Origin: Carettochelys insculpta
Lineage: Eukaryota > Chordata > Testudines > Carettochelyidae
Length of the DNA stretch: 64,000 bases
Assembly (NCBI RefSeq): GCF_033958435.1
Contig: NC_134158.1
Location: forward strand, 9,550,337 to 9,614,336
Direction: 5' to 3'
Notes under the pieces: model-generated
Database searches by the model: none
What the model saw: the letters and a program-made list of their open reading frames with translations, nothing else
What the model was told of the DNA's origin: nothing
Program-made: the position numbers and the translations under genes
In this document: positions 22,080-32,704 of the stretch, piece after piece
How positions within the stretch are numbered: the first letter of the stretch is position 1
Layout: the number at the start of each line of letters is the position of its first letter

Positions 22080-22300
22080 AGGGCAGAACCCAAGAGTCCT
22101 GGCTCCCAGCCCCCCCAGTCTAACCCTTGGACCCCACTGCCCTCCCAGAGCCATTGATAGAACCCAGGAGTCCTGGCTCCCAGCCTCCCCAGTCTAACCA
22201 TTGGACCCCACTGACCTCCCAGAGCCATTGATAGAACCCAGGAGTCCTGGCTCCCAGCCCCTGCCACCCAAACACACTGGACCCCACACCTCTCCCAGAG
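22080..22300 (+). repeat. Three tandem copies of the CCAGGAGTCCTGG unit, 74-bp period
   Basis: TCCTGGCTCCCAGCC recurs at 22097, 22171 and 22245, with conserved CCCAGAGCCATTGATAGAAC between. It lies about 260 bp after the first exon of paralogue B and is related to the 68-bp array in paralogue C. Confidence 0.75.
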
Positions 22301-22384
22301 CCAAGGAAGAGGGGAAATTCAGCTCCCCCTCTACCTGGGAGTGGTTCCCTGTGGCTATGCTGTGGAACGATGCTGGAAACATCC

Positions 22385-22664
22385 TTGTCAGAGAATCAGA
22401 GACTTCTAGGGCTGGGCTCGAAGACCTCCTGAGGTCCCTTCCTGGCCCCTGCTTCAAGAAGGATCAACTCCCACTAAGTCATCCCAGCCAGGACCTTGTC
22501 AAGCCGGGACTTAAAAACCTCTAGGGATGGAGATCCCACCACCTCTCTAGGTAACACATTCCAGCGCTTCCCACACCTCCACCACGAAACAGACTTAAAG
22601 AGTGCCCTCGGAGTCTAAGAAACTCGTTACATATCAGTTATTACCCTAAACCCTTGTTCTAACC
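22385..22664 (-). mobile_element. CR1 LINE fragment
   Basis: GAAGACCTCCTGAGGTCCCT, GGACTTAAAAACCTCTAGGG and TAGGTAACACATTCCAGCG match the reverse complement of the CR1 3' end. A hAT-type element at 22665 interrupts or abuts it. Confidence 0.75.
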
Positions 22665-22977
22665 CAGGGGTGGGCAAATTTTTTATGTTGGGCTCCGTTT
22701 ATCATCCCTGTGTTTAGCAGGGCCCCGTGGACGTCTCTAACATAATCCAAACCAAGAGAAACTTCAGTTATATTCATATGGAGAAGAAAAAAAGTTTCAG
22801 CCCATGTAAGAAAATAAGTCTATAGAATGTAAAAACGTTATTAATTGGTATATAAATGTGAATACTTGGAGAGGAAAACAGTAACATGGATGGATGAGCC
22901 TGAGACCCAGCAGCCAATCATGCTGTGCCCCCCTTATGAAATTTCCAGGGGGGGTTGCCCCCCACTTTTGCACCCTG
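22665..22977 (+). mobile_element. Small hAT-type element with 8-bp target duplication
   Basis: The left end is CAGGGGTGGGCAAATTTTTT. The right end is the reverse complement of CAGGGTGCAAAAGTGGG. The flanks TTCTAACC (22657-22664) and TTCTAAAC (22978-22985) match at seven of eight positions, as expected for hAT insertion. At 313 bp it has no transposase. Confidence 0.7.
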
Positions 22978-23484
22978 TTCTAAACATCTCTTTCACAAGC
23001 CAAGTGTAACCACCCACAGGTAGCTTTGAACCTGGGACCTCATGCAGGTGCCTCTATAGTTTGAGCTAAAAGCCACCTGGCTCAGAGCTAAGGCTGCAGG
23101 GGAAGCATTAGTTCTCTGTGAAGGTGGACTAGGTACCACTCGGTGGGACTGTGACCCCTACGCAGTAGATATGTGGGTTACGTAAGAAGCTTCCTAGCTT
23201 GAGCCAGATCCTGTTCAATCTTGTTCCTAGCAGATAACGGGCAGGAATTCTTTGTGTTCAGTTCCAACATTTCTCCCCGTGAGTGGGAAAGCCCCAGATC
23301 CAGAATGGGTTTCAGCATCAGGTGGCCTGGCCACACATCTTTCTAGGACCAACCACAGTTTGGGCTTACTGGACTCACAAGCTGGGGCATCATTTCAGGT
23401 TTTGGTAACAGGGGACAGTGGAGCTGACAGGCAGGCAGGGCCCCAGGACAAGATGGGAGAAGTCATGGCTCCCCGCCTCCAGAA

Positions 23485-23805
23485 GGTTTAAGCCCCTTGT
23501 TTCTTGTCCTATCCTCAGAGGCCAAGGAGAACAATTTTTTTCCCTCCTCCTTTTAACCCTCTTTTGGTTACTTTAAACCACTATCATGTTCTCTCAGAGC
23601 CTTCACTTTTCTAAACTAAACAAGCCCAGTTCTCTCAGTCTTCCCTCATCGCTCATGTTCTCTAGACCTTTCATCATTCTTATTACTCTTCTCTGGACCT
23701 TCTCCAGTTTCTCCCCATCTTTCTTGAAAGGTGGTGCCCAGAACTGGACGCAATACTCCAGCTGAGGCCTAAATAGACTTGTTTCCAGATGAACCTGGGT
23801 TCGGC
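23485..23805 (-). mobile_element. CR1 LINE fragment
   Basis: An open piece 23809-23603 encodes [20 protein letters not shown] and [20 protein letters not shown]. Downstream reverse-sense CCTCAGAGGCCAAGGAGAAC completes the match. It lies in intron 1 of paralogue B. Confidence 0.88.
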
Positions 23806-23809
23806 ACAT

Positions 23810-25170
23810 TACTGACCAGACTTTTGGACTAGGATCTGCTCCCAGAGCCCGATGGCAGTTTCGTTTGTCTTCTTAGGTGGAAAGAAAAAATGGGTAGAGA
23901 GATACCATAGGGTGTTTTACCCCTCACTTTGATAGTTCAGTCTCCCTTCGAAATGCATTTTCCTGAGCATGACCCCTAGATGGAAGTCTGGCTGGCTATC
24001 AGCAATAAGGCACGGAGTGTAGGGTGGGCTGTGAAGATGGTTTCATGCCGTTGCTTGCTGAGATACGTTCTGTTTGCTCCTGCCACGTGGAAGCTTGGAT
24101 GACACTTGGCTGGAAGGGGGTCACCTTGTCTTTTGAGAAATGGGCTTGTCCCCAGACTTGTCTGGGAAACAGTGGCTCTCTCCATAGGTTCGTAAGTGTA
24201 CCCGGAATGCTGCTATGGGCATTTCATCACGACATGTCTGACCAGTGACTTGTTCATTTTCATATGAAACCAACCTTAAACCCCGCAAACATGAACGCCA
24301 GGTAGCCATGTCATCCCTGCATTTGAGCTGGAGGTCCTAAGAAACCTGTAGACGGATAACTTTTCAGCCTCATGAGAACGCTAAGAGTGGCATTAAGCTG
24401 GCACACACACACTCCCAGTAGCTAAGGGATCAAATCACCACAAGGCTGCTCCCTGGGTGAGTCTTACAGGGGACTCCATCCTCGGGGTGCCCTGGATCCT
24501 TGCAGCTGAAGCCACGTTCACCGTGGCCCTGGTGCAGGGCACCCGGGATGGAACTCCCTGGGGCAGAAGGGATGTATGCATTACAAAGAGCCATTAAGCA
24601 TTGTCCTGCACTGCTTTCGTTTGCTAAAATGTACCTGTGGATGACAGTGGCAGTGGAGTAGTAAGCTTAATAAAGTACATTATTCCTAATTGGCCCTGTG
24701 TTCAAGTGAACCCATAAACCTGTCTGTCCTTGGCCCTGTGAGCTGACCGCAGCCAGCAAGTCCTTTTATTTCAACTTGCTGGGCCTTGATCAACCCTTTC
24801 CAACACACACACACCCTCCGGGCCTTTCTAGCTGCTGGAGGACCGGGTGTCTCTGGTTTCGCACTACAGCTGCCAGCAGGGAGGTTTCAAACTCGGTGCT
24901 CTTTTCCTCTTGGAAAGGCTGCTTCCTGGACCAGGGCGCAGCCAAGTAGCCAGAGCTCCAGACTGGCCTGGGAAGGCTTTAAGTTATGGTAAGAAGAACC
25001 TGCCTACCCAGTCTGGGAGTCTTACCATTTAGGAGGAGCTCTTGGATGGACAGAGGGGTGGATGGACAGACAGACAGGCACATCCACAGACAGACAAACT
25101 CTAAAACATATGGCACGTGTGGGGGACTGACATAGCTCGTTACACTGTTCCCTCCAACCTTTCCCTTCCA
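23810..25170. other. Rest of intron 1 of paralogue B; nothing recognised
   Basis: No coding exon, RNA gene or clear repeat was seen, apart from a short CA run at about 24402-24415 and again at 24802-24815. Confidence 0.35.
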
Positions 25171-25179
25171 GCTGCTGCC

Positions 25180-28100
25180 ATGCTGGGATCTCTCCCCTGC
25201 CTGTTGCTCCTCTCCCTGCTGGGCTCCAGCTCCGGCACCAAAGAAGACACCGTGGTGCTCACCACCAGCGGCCCCATCCGGGGAAAACACCTCCTGGCCG
25301 GCTCCAGCACCGTCATGGCCTTCCTGGGGGTGCCCTACGCCGAGCCCCCCGTGGGAGCCTTGCGTTTCCAGAAGCCAGTTCCCCACCAGGTCTGGAGCCA
25401 CGTCCTGGAGGCCACCAGCTTCGGCCATGCCTGCCACCAGCCTCTGCTCACCGGCTACCCCGATGCCGAAATGTTCTTTGTCAAAACGCCGCAGTCTGAG
25501 AACTGCCTCTTCCTCAACGTCTGGGTGCCCCATCCCCGGCCCCCTGAGCCGGTCCCCGTCCTTGTCTGGATCCACGGTGGGGGGTTTTATATGGGCGCCA
25601 CCTCTGTGGACCTCCACAGTGGCCGCTTTTTAGCCGCCACTGAAAAGGTGATCGTGGCCTCCATGAACTACCGGCTGGGGGCCCTGGGCTTCCTCTCCCT
25701 GCCCCCGGACGCTCCAGGCAACGCTGGCCTGTGGGATCAACAGCTGGCCCTGCGCTGGCTGTGGGACAATGCGGCCGCCTTCGGCGGGGACCCGGCCCGC
25801 TTGATGCTCTTCGGCCAGAGCGCCGGGGCCGCCTCGGTCGGCTTCCACCTCCTCTCCCCGAAGAGCCGCCAGCTGATCGCCCGGGCCGTGCTGCAGAGCG
25901 GAGCCGCCGTGGCCCCGTGGGCTTGGGTGTCAGCCGCGAAGTCCCAGGAGCGAGGCCGGAGGCTGGCCCAGCTGATGGGCTGCCCTCGAGGCAACAATAC
26001 CGCCCTGGTGGGCTGCCTGCTGGGCAAGGAACCCGAGGAGTTCCCCAAGGTGGAGTTCTCCGTCTCGCAAGGCCTGGACGCGGCACAGATACCTTTTGTG
26101 CCAACGCCAGATGGGGATTTCCTCCCTGACACGCCGCCGAGGCTCCTCCAAGACAGGCAGTCCCAGAGCATACCCCTCCTGATGGGCGTCACCGCCAACG
26201 AAGGCTCCTACTTGCTCGGAAGCGCCGTCCCTGGCCTCAACCCGGAGAACGCCAGCTCCATGGGCTGGGATGAGCTGCTGCAGCTGGTGAGGCTGCTGGT
26301 GCCCGAGGCCCCAGAAGACGCGGTCCAGGCTGTGGCAGTGCTGTACAGCCAAGAGGGGGTGGCCCAGGGGGAGGGACGGTACCGGTGGGCTATGGAACAG
26401 ATCCTCGGAGATGTCTTTGTGGTGTGCCCCGTCACCCAGATGGCCACGCGAGAAGCAGCGGCCGGCAGCCCCGTGTACACCTACTACTTCACCCACCGCA
26501 GCAGCCTCTTGTCGTCGGCTGCGTGGACCGGGGTGCCCCACAGCTCCGATCTTCTCTTCACCCTGGGGACCCTGGTGTCCGTAGGAGGAGCCAACCGCAC
26601 CAACACGGCAGCCGAGGAGACGCTGAGCCGCCGGGTGATGGGATACTGGGCGGAGTTCGCCAGGACCGGGTAAGCCAATCTCCCAGAATCCTCTTGTGCC
26701 CCTGAGCCGGATCCCAAAGCTGCCAAGAAGACCCAGTTCAAGGCCATGGCCATGGACGGGTCCCTCTGAAAAAGAGATCGCCTGTTTGGTGAAAGTCCTT
26801 GATCCGGAACGGCACAGATGTCAGGGAGGTAAAATTTGGACCTCCGTGGTCCTTCTTCCCTCCCCAGGAGATTGGCAATCCGAGGGGCTTCCCAGTTCTC
26901 ATTCAAGGAAATAAGTTTTTTAGGTGGCAGGTGATAATCGCAAAGCCCTGCCTGGCCTTTCCCAGCCCTTTCATGCTAACCCAAGGGATGTCTCCCCTGC
27001 AGAGACTATCTGGATGTGGCCACTGAACCATAGCTACATCCTCCTGTGTAGACATGGCCAACACCCCAAGCCATGGTCACCGCATCCACCGCAGCATCCT
27101 TCCACCCTCCATCCTCCAGCTACACTGGGAGAGGGGTCACTACAGCTTACACGGTCAGCTACGGTGGCCCGATTTTCACGCGTAGGCCCAGGCGTAGATC
27201 ATGGTCATTGTTCCTAGGGGCCGTCTTGCTTTAAACAAGAGTGGTGGGCCCATGGCAGCCTTCATAACCGAGGGCAGCCTGCGGCTTCAATTTCCAGAAC
27301 TGGAGACAACTACCATCTTTATAAAGGGCCACCTGAGGCACCACCTTTGTGAGGTGGACGGGTGACAGCAGCCATATTTACTGAGGGCAACCATGCCATC
27401 TAGTGGGGGGGGGGGGGGAAGGAGACAGTAGCCATCTTAACTGAGGGCAGCCTGTGGCTTCAATTCCCAGAACTGGTGATAGAAGCCATCTTTGAAAAGG
27501 GCAACCTGTAGCATCACTTCATGTGAGGAATATAGGAGACAGCCGCCATCTTAACTGAGGGCAGCCTGTGGCTTTCATTTCCAGGAGAGGCCATAGCAGC
27601 CATCTTTGTAAAGGGCAACCTGATGCATCCTTACATGTGCTCAGAACGGGAGGCAGCAGCCATCTTGACTGAGGGCAGCCTGTATCTTCACTCTCAGTGG
27701 GACCAACAAAGGGCGACAGGTGTTTTGGAAAGGCACTAACTGGGCGATGCTTGACCCCTGGGACCGGGAGGTCAGGCACCAGCGAGAGCATGTGGGAGTA
27801 CGTGGGCGTGGTGCTAACCAATCCGGGGCCTGCTGACTGTCCCCTCAGGAGCCCCACAGGGACAGGGGACAGCAAAGGGCAGTGGCCCCGCTTCGACGTC
27901 GTGGAGCAGAACTTTGTCCGCATTGGCATGGAGCCGCTGGCGGTCCAGGGGCCGTTGCCCGCCCGGCACTGCCGTCTCTTGGAATGGCTGCAAGGACAGC
28001 AGCCAAAGTTCACAAGTGAGCATCCGTGGGGTGAGCAGCCCTAGTGGGCAAAGGCCCCTTTGCCCCCGCCACCTCTGACCCACACCATGCCTCAGCCAGA

Positions 28101-31100
28101 TGGGAGCTGGTGCCCCCTCAAGGGCAACCATCCCTTCCCCACCTTCCTCCTCCAAGCTGACCAGTCCCTGCTCTGCACTGGGCCTGGCACTGAGCCAGCA
28201 CCCCGTGAAAGGGGAAGAGCCTCATTTCCGATTCCGCTCTTCCCCTGGGAACCTGCAGCGCTACTATAACTTTAGCACCCTTGTGGCTGCAGGCAGCTCC
28301 GGCCCGGAGAAGGCGCGTGCAGGAACGCAGCAGGGAATATCCCTCCCACCAGGGCCCAAGCTTCAGTGTTTGCACATGTACCACAGTTTGAGCCCCTGGT
28401 AAACTGCATCATGTTCTCCCCCCGGGAGAGAACCCTGCCAGCAAAGCCAAGGGAAGCTGGGCCAGCCCCCTCGAGCCACAGCCCTGAGCAAACATCTGCA
28501 CACCGGAAAAGCACAATGACTATACGAGAGGGAAATAGTTCTTGACCAAGAGGAGAAAACCAACAGGTGGGCACAGAGAAAGGGGGCAGTAAGGCAGGGT
28601 TGGAATCACTTTTCCCTGTAAGCTGAGCACATGGGGAGCTGCCCAGAAGAGCTTCAGGTGCCACCAAGCTGGTTAGCAGAGCACCCACAGCCGGCAGAGC
28701 AGATTTCTGTTTGTGGCGCTCGTCCGCCCATGCCTCAGTGAACAGACCACAATTTATCCCACACACGTGTGCGTCTACACTACAAAAATAACTTGGAAGG
28801 TGCTGACTTGGCAGTTGAGCGTCTACACGCCCCCGACAACGCCGGTCTTTGCCCACGAAAGCGGGTGCTCCAAAGTATCGGTTAGTCTATAAGGTGCCGC
28901 AGGATTTCTGGTGGATCCCCTTTATCGAAGTTAAACCTCGAAGAAGGGCCCTGCTCCGTTCCCGGGAATGGAGTAAGGACTTCGAAGTTGGGCTTTTTGT
29001 AACATCCGTGGGCGTGGCTACGGGAGGAACTAACTTCGAAGTGAGGGGAAACGTGTGCAGACTCTCTGCTGGCTACATCCCAGGTGACTTTGAAGTTAGT
29101 CCCTAGTGTAGCCACACCCATGGATGGAAAAAAATAGCAGGGACCCTGGGCAGGGGTTGAGCCAATTGTTATGTAACGGCAGGTAGATGTGGAGACTCTG
29201 AACATCCACGATTTAAACCCAGCTCGGGAACTTCCCCCGCAAAGTCTCCAGGCTCAGCAGCGTTCCCTGCAGGAGGAGCACCGGGGTGGCCACGCAGGAC
29301 AGCGTCACGAGCCGCCCAGCTGATGAGCAGAGTGCGCCCACAGCCAGCAGCCGGTGCTTCTACTGGTGGTGCGCAGGGGCCCATGCCGCGGTGCAGAGAA
29401 CATAACTTATTCCACACCTGGATAGAAAAAATTAGAGGGAAGCCAGAAGAGCCCATCCAGGTCCTGCAGCATAAAGGGACGCGAGAGCAGCGGGTCTAGG
29501 GACAGCGCCCCCCAATTGGGCCCCCATCCTGCTCGCTGCAGCACAGCGCCCCCTAGTGGAGCCAGCCTGGACTGACAGGGAACAGCGCCCCCTGCTGAGC
29601 CCCCTCCCTGATCCCTGCAGCACAGCGCCCCTCAGTGGAGCCAGCCTGGACTGCCAGGGAACAGAGCCCCCTGCTGAGCCCCCACCCCGACCCCTGCAGC
29701 ACAGCGCCCCCTAGTGGCACCACCCTGGACTGCCAGGGAACAGAGCCCCCTGCTGAGTCCCCACCCAGATCCCTGCAGCACAGCGCCCCCTAGTGGGACC
29801 AGCCTGGACTGCCAGGGAACAGCGCCACCTACGGAGCCCCCATCCTGATCCCTGCAGCACAGCGCCCCCTAGTGCCCCACTGGGACCAGCTCTGCCTGCC
29901 AAGGGACAACACCCCCTGCTGAGCCCCCACCCCGAGCTCTGCAGCACAGTGCCCCCTAGTGGAGCCAGCCTGGACAGCCAGGGAACAGCGCCCCCTGCTG
30001 AGCCCCCACCCCGAGCCCTGCAGCACAGCGCCCCCCAGTGGAGCCAGCCTGGACTGCCAGGGAACAGCGCCACCTACGGAGCCCCCATCCTGATCCCTGC
30101 AGCACAGCGCCCCCTAGTGGAGCCAGCCTGGACTGCCAGGGAACAGCGCCCCCTGCTGAGCCCCCACCCCGAGCCCTGCAGCACAGCGGCCCCTAGTGGA
30201 GCCAGCCTGGACAGCCAGGGAACAGCGCCCCCTGCTGAGCCCCCACCCTGATCCCTGCAGCACAGCGCCCCCTAGTGGGACCAGCCTGGATTGCCAGGAA
30301 ACAGCGCCCCCTGCTGAGCCCCCACCCTGATCCCTGCAGCACAGCGCCCCCTAGTGGGACCAGCCTGGATTGCCAGGGAACAGCGCCCGCTGCTGAGCCC
30401 CCACCCCGACCCCTGCAGCACAGCGCCCCCTAGTGGAGCCAGCCTGGACTGCCAGGGAACAGCGCCCCCTGCTGAGCCCCCACCCCCGAGCCCTGCAGCA
30501 CAGCGCCCCCTAGTGGGACCAGCCTGGACTGCCAGGGAACAGCGCCCCCTGCTTAGCCGCCACCCCGATCCCTGCAGCACAGCGCCCCCTAGTGGCACCA
30601 GCCTGGACTGCCAGGGAACAGCGCCTCCTGCTGAGTCCCCACCCCGATCCCTGCAGCACAGCGCCCCCTAGTGGGACCAGCCTGGATTGCCAGGGAACAG
30701 CGCCCCCTGCTGAGCCCCCACCCCCGAGCCCTGCAGCACAGCGCCCCCTAGTGGGACCAGCCTGGACTGCCAGGGAACAGCGCCCCCTGCTGAGCCCCCA
30801 CCCCGAGCCCTCCATCACAGCCCCCCCTAGTGGAGCCAGCCTGGACTGCCAGGGAACAGCGCCCCCTGCTGAGCCCCCACCCCGAGCCCTCCATCACAGC
30901 GTCCCTCAGTGGAGCCAGCCTGGACTGCCAGGGAACAGCGCCCCCTGCTGAGCCCCCACCCCGAGCCCTGCAGCACAGCGCCCCCCAGTGGAGCCAGCCT
31001 GGACTGCCAGGGAACAGCGCCCCCTGCTGAGCCCCCACCCCGACCCCTGCAGCACAGCGCCCCCCAGTGGGGCCAGCCTGGACTGCCAGGGAACAGCGCC

Positions 31101-32659
31101 CCCTGCTGAGCCCCCACCCCGAGCCCTGCAGCACAGCGCCCCCTAGTGGGACCAGCCTGGATTGCCAGGGAACAGCGCCCCCCTGCTGAGCCCCCACCCC
31201 GAGCCCTCCATCACAGCGCCCCCTAGTGGGACCAGCCTGGATTGCCAGGGAACAGCGCCCCCTACTGAGCCGCCATCCTGATCCCTGCAGCACAGCGCCC
31301 CCTAGTGGGACCAGCCTGGACTGCCAGGGAACAGCGCCCCCTGCTGAGCCCCCACCCCGAGCCCTGCAGCACAGCGCCCCCTAGTGGGACCAGCCTGGAT
31401 TGCCAGGGAACAGCGCCCCCTACTGAGCCGCCATCCTGATCCCTGCAGCACAGCGCCCCCTAGTGGGACCAGCCTGGACTGCCAGGGAACAGCGCCCCCT
31501 GCTGAGCCCCCACCCCGAGCCCTGCAGCACAGCGCCCCCCCAGTGGAGCCAGCCTGGACTGCCAGGGAACAGCGCCCCCTGCTTAGCCGCCATCCTGATC
31601 CCTGCAGCACAGCGCCCCCTAGTGGGACCAGCCTGGACTGCCAGGGAACAGCGCCCCCTGCTGAGCCCCCACCCCCGAGCCCTGCAGCACAGCGCCCCCT
31701 AGTGGGACCAGCCTGGACTGCCAGGGAACAGCGCCCGCTGCTGATCCCCCACCCCGAGTCCTGCAGCACAGCGCCCCCTAGTGGCACCAGCCTGGACTGC
31801 CAGGGAACAGCGCCCCCTGCTGAGGCCCCATCCTGATCCCTGCAGCACAGCGCCCCCTAGTGGGACCAGCCTGGACTGCCAGGGAACAGCGCCCCCTGCT
31901 GAGCCCCCACCCCGAGCCCTGCAGCACAGCGCCCCCTAGTGGGACCAGCCTGGACTGCCAGGGAACAGCGCCCCCTGCTGAGCCCCCACCCCGAGCCCTT
32001 CAGCACAGCGCCCCCTAGTGGGACCAGCCTGGACTTCCAGGGAACAGCGCCCCCTACTGAGCCGCCATCCTGATCCCTGCAGCACAGCGCCCCCTAGTGG
32101 GACCAGCCTGGACTGCCAGGGAACAGCGCCCCCTGCTGAGCCCCCACCCCGAGCCCTGCAGCACAGCCCCCCCTAGTGGGACCAGCCTGGACTGCCAGGG
32201 AACAGCGCCCCCTACTGAGCCGCCATCCTGATCCCTGCAGCACAGCGCCCCCTAGTGGGACCAGCCTGGACTGCCAGGGAACAGCGCCCCCTACTGAGCC
32301 GCCATCCTGATCCCTGCGGCACAGCGCCCCCTAGTGGGACCAGCCTGGACTGCCAGGGAACAGCGCCCCCTACTGACAGCCCCCCCCTTCCTGCACCTAG
32401 GATTCAGCTGCCAGTTCCCCCCTCCGACCCCCGCTTTCAGGCAGCCCAAGCCCCGCTCAGGCCGATCGTCTCCCTGCGGCGCGTCACCTCGCTCGCCCTT
32501 TGTCTCGCAGGGAGCAGCTTCAGACTTCGGGGCGCAGGAGGCGGCGGGCGGCGAGCTGAGCGATTCCAGCCCCCGGCTGGGGGGGTCCCTGCCGATGAGA
32601 CCATCCAGGCGCCTACGGCAGCTGCTGACACGTTCATCAGCCCGCTCGGGAATCCCTGA
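25180..32659 (+). CDS. Cholinesterase-like type-B carboxylesterase, paralogue B (triad intact)
   Basis: Seen: three coding exons, 25180-26669, 27849-28015 and 32511-32659, join in phase (2, then 1) to give 601 residues. The start lies eight bases after the acceptor CCCTTCCAG. A signal peptide covers residues 1-20. The fold markers are [21 protein letters not shown], oxyanion HGGGF, nucleophile GQSAG (Ser214), Glu341 in ANEGS and His454 in GVPHS. The conserved disulfide cysteines and sites such as NNT and NRT are present. The middle exon of exactly 167 nt, after a single ~1.5 kb exon, is the BCHE layout. The residue at the choline-binding Trp position is Phe (EMFF). Known: family members hydrolyse carboxylic or choline esters outside the cell or in the secretory pathway. 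Inferred: an active secreted esterase with substrate unknown and probably weak for choline. The last exon gives a Gly/Arg/Pro-rich tail with no tetramerisation helix and no clear lipid-anchor signal. AATAAA follows at 32681. Confidence 0.85.
27240..27720 (+). repeat. GCCATCTT tandem repeat (~57-bp period) in intron 2 of paralogue B
   Basis: GCCATCTT or close variants occur at 27311, 27371, 27431, 27485, 27545, 27599 and 27659. Spacings alternate near 54 and 60 bp, so the true unit is a dimer of about 114 bp: one half reads AACTGAGGGCAGCCTGTGGC and the other AAGGGCAACCTG. The copy at 27543 reads GCCGCCATCTT, a full YY1 consensus in reverse sense. Confidence 0.75.
27849..28015 (+). CDS. 167-nt exon of esterase paralogue B
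   Basis: The acceptor is CCCCTCAG at 27841-27848 and the donor ACAA|GTGAGC is at 28016. It encodes QWPRFDVVEQNFVRIGMEPL and the conserved Cys in ARHCRLLEWLQGQQ. Length and phases equal those of the paralogue C exon. Confidence 0.8.
28612..28775 (+). repeat. Repeat family C copy
   Basis: CCCTGTAAGCTGAGCACATG, GAGCACCCACAGCCGGCAGA and ACAATTTATCCCACACACG match the family. It lies in intron 3 of paralogue B. Confidence 0.65.
28776..29122 (+). mobile_element. Family D element carrying a nested family B piece
   Basis: It starts with GTCTACACTACAAAAATAAC and ends with CCCTAGTGTAGCCACACCC. TTCGAAGT motifs lie at about 28981 and 29034. The family B arm (about 28845-28915: TCTTTGCCCACGAAAGCGGG, AGTCTATAAGGTGCCGCAGG) interrupts it. 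Confidence 0.6.
29300..29445 (+). repeat. Repeat family C copy
   Basis: GCCGCCCAGCTGATGAGCAG, GCGCCCACAGCCAGCAGCC and AACTTATTCCACACCTGGAT, then AAAAATTAGAGGGA, match the family. It directly precedes the 79-bp array. Confidence 0.7.
29500..32378 (-). repeat. 79-bp minisatellite with two CTCF-like motifs per unit
   Basis: About 36 tandem units of 79 bp fill ~2.9 kb of intron 3 of paralogue B. A unit alternates CAGCGCCCCCTAGTGGGACC, then AGCCTGGACTGCCAGGGAA, with CAGCGCCCCCTGCTGAGCCC, then CCACCCCGAGCCCTGCAG. On the minus strand each unit carries CCACTAGGGGGCGC, which fits the CTCF core CCASYAGRKGGCRS at 14 of 14 positions, and TCAGCAGGGGGCGC, which fits at 13 of 14. A few units carry variants (CCCAGTGG, CCCTCAGTGG). 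The period is not a multiple of three, and open frames through the array appear on both strands, as expected for a low-stop GC-rich repeat. The motif match is seen; binding is inferred. Confidence 0.9.
32511..32659 (+). CDS. Terminal coding exon of esterase paralogue B
   Basis: The acceptor TTTGTCTCGCAG ends at 32510. The phase (two bases completing a codon) fits the previous exon exactly. It encodes a tail with RLRGAGGGGRRAERFQPPAG, ending FISPLGNP before TGA at 32657-32659. It is unlike known cholinesterase C-terminal peptides. The short distance to AATAAA supports it as the true last exon. Confidence 0.65.
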
Positions 32660-32680
32660 CCCCCGGCTGCCTCCAGGGGC

Positions 32681-32686
32681 AATAAA
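32681..32686 (+). terminator. Polyadenylation signal of esterase paralogue B
   Basis: AATAAA lies 22 bases after the predicted stop and is followed by TTTTGGGGCTG. Cleavage is expected near 32700. Confidence 0.7.
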
Positions 32687-32704
32687 GCATTTTGGGGCTG
32701 CAAA

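Noticed and set aside
25514..26541. Long antisense frames over the esterase coding exons
   Set aside because: High GC at third codon positions removes stops from the opposite strand; the same happens over all three paralogues.
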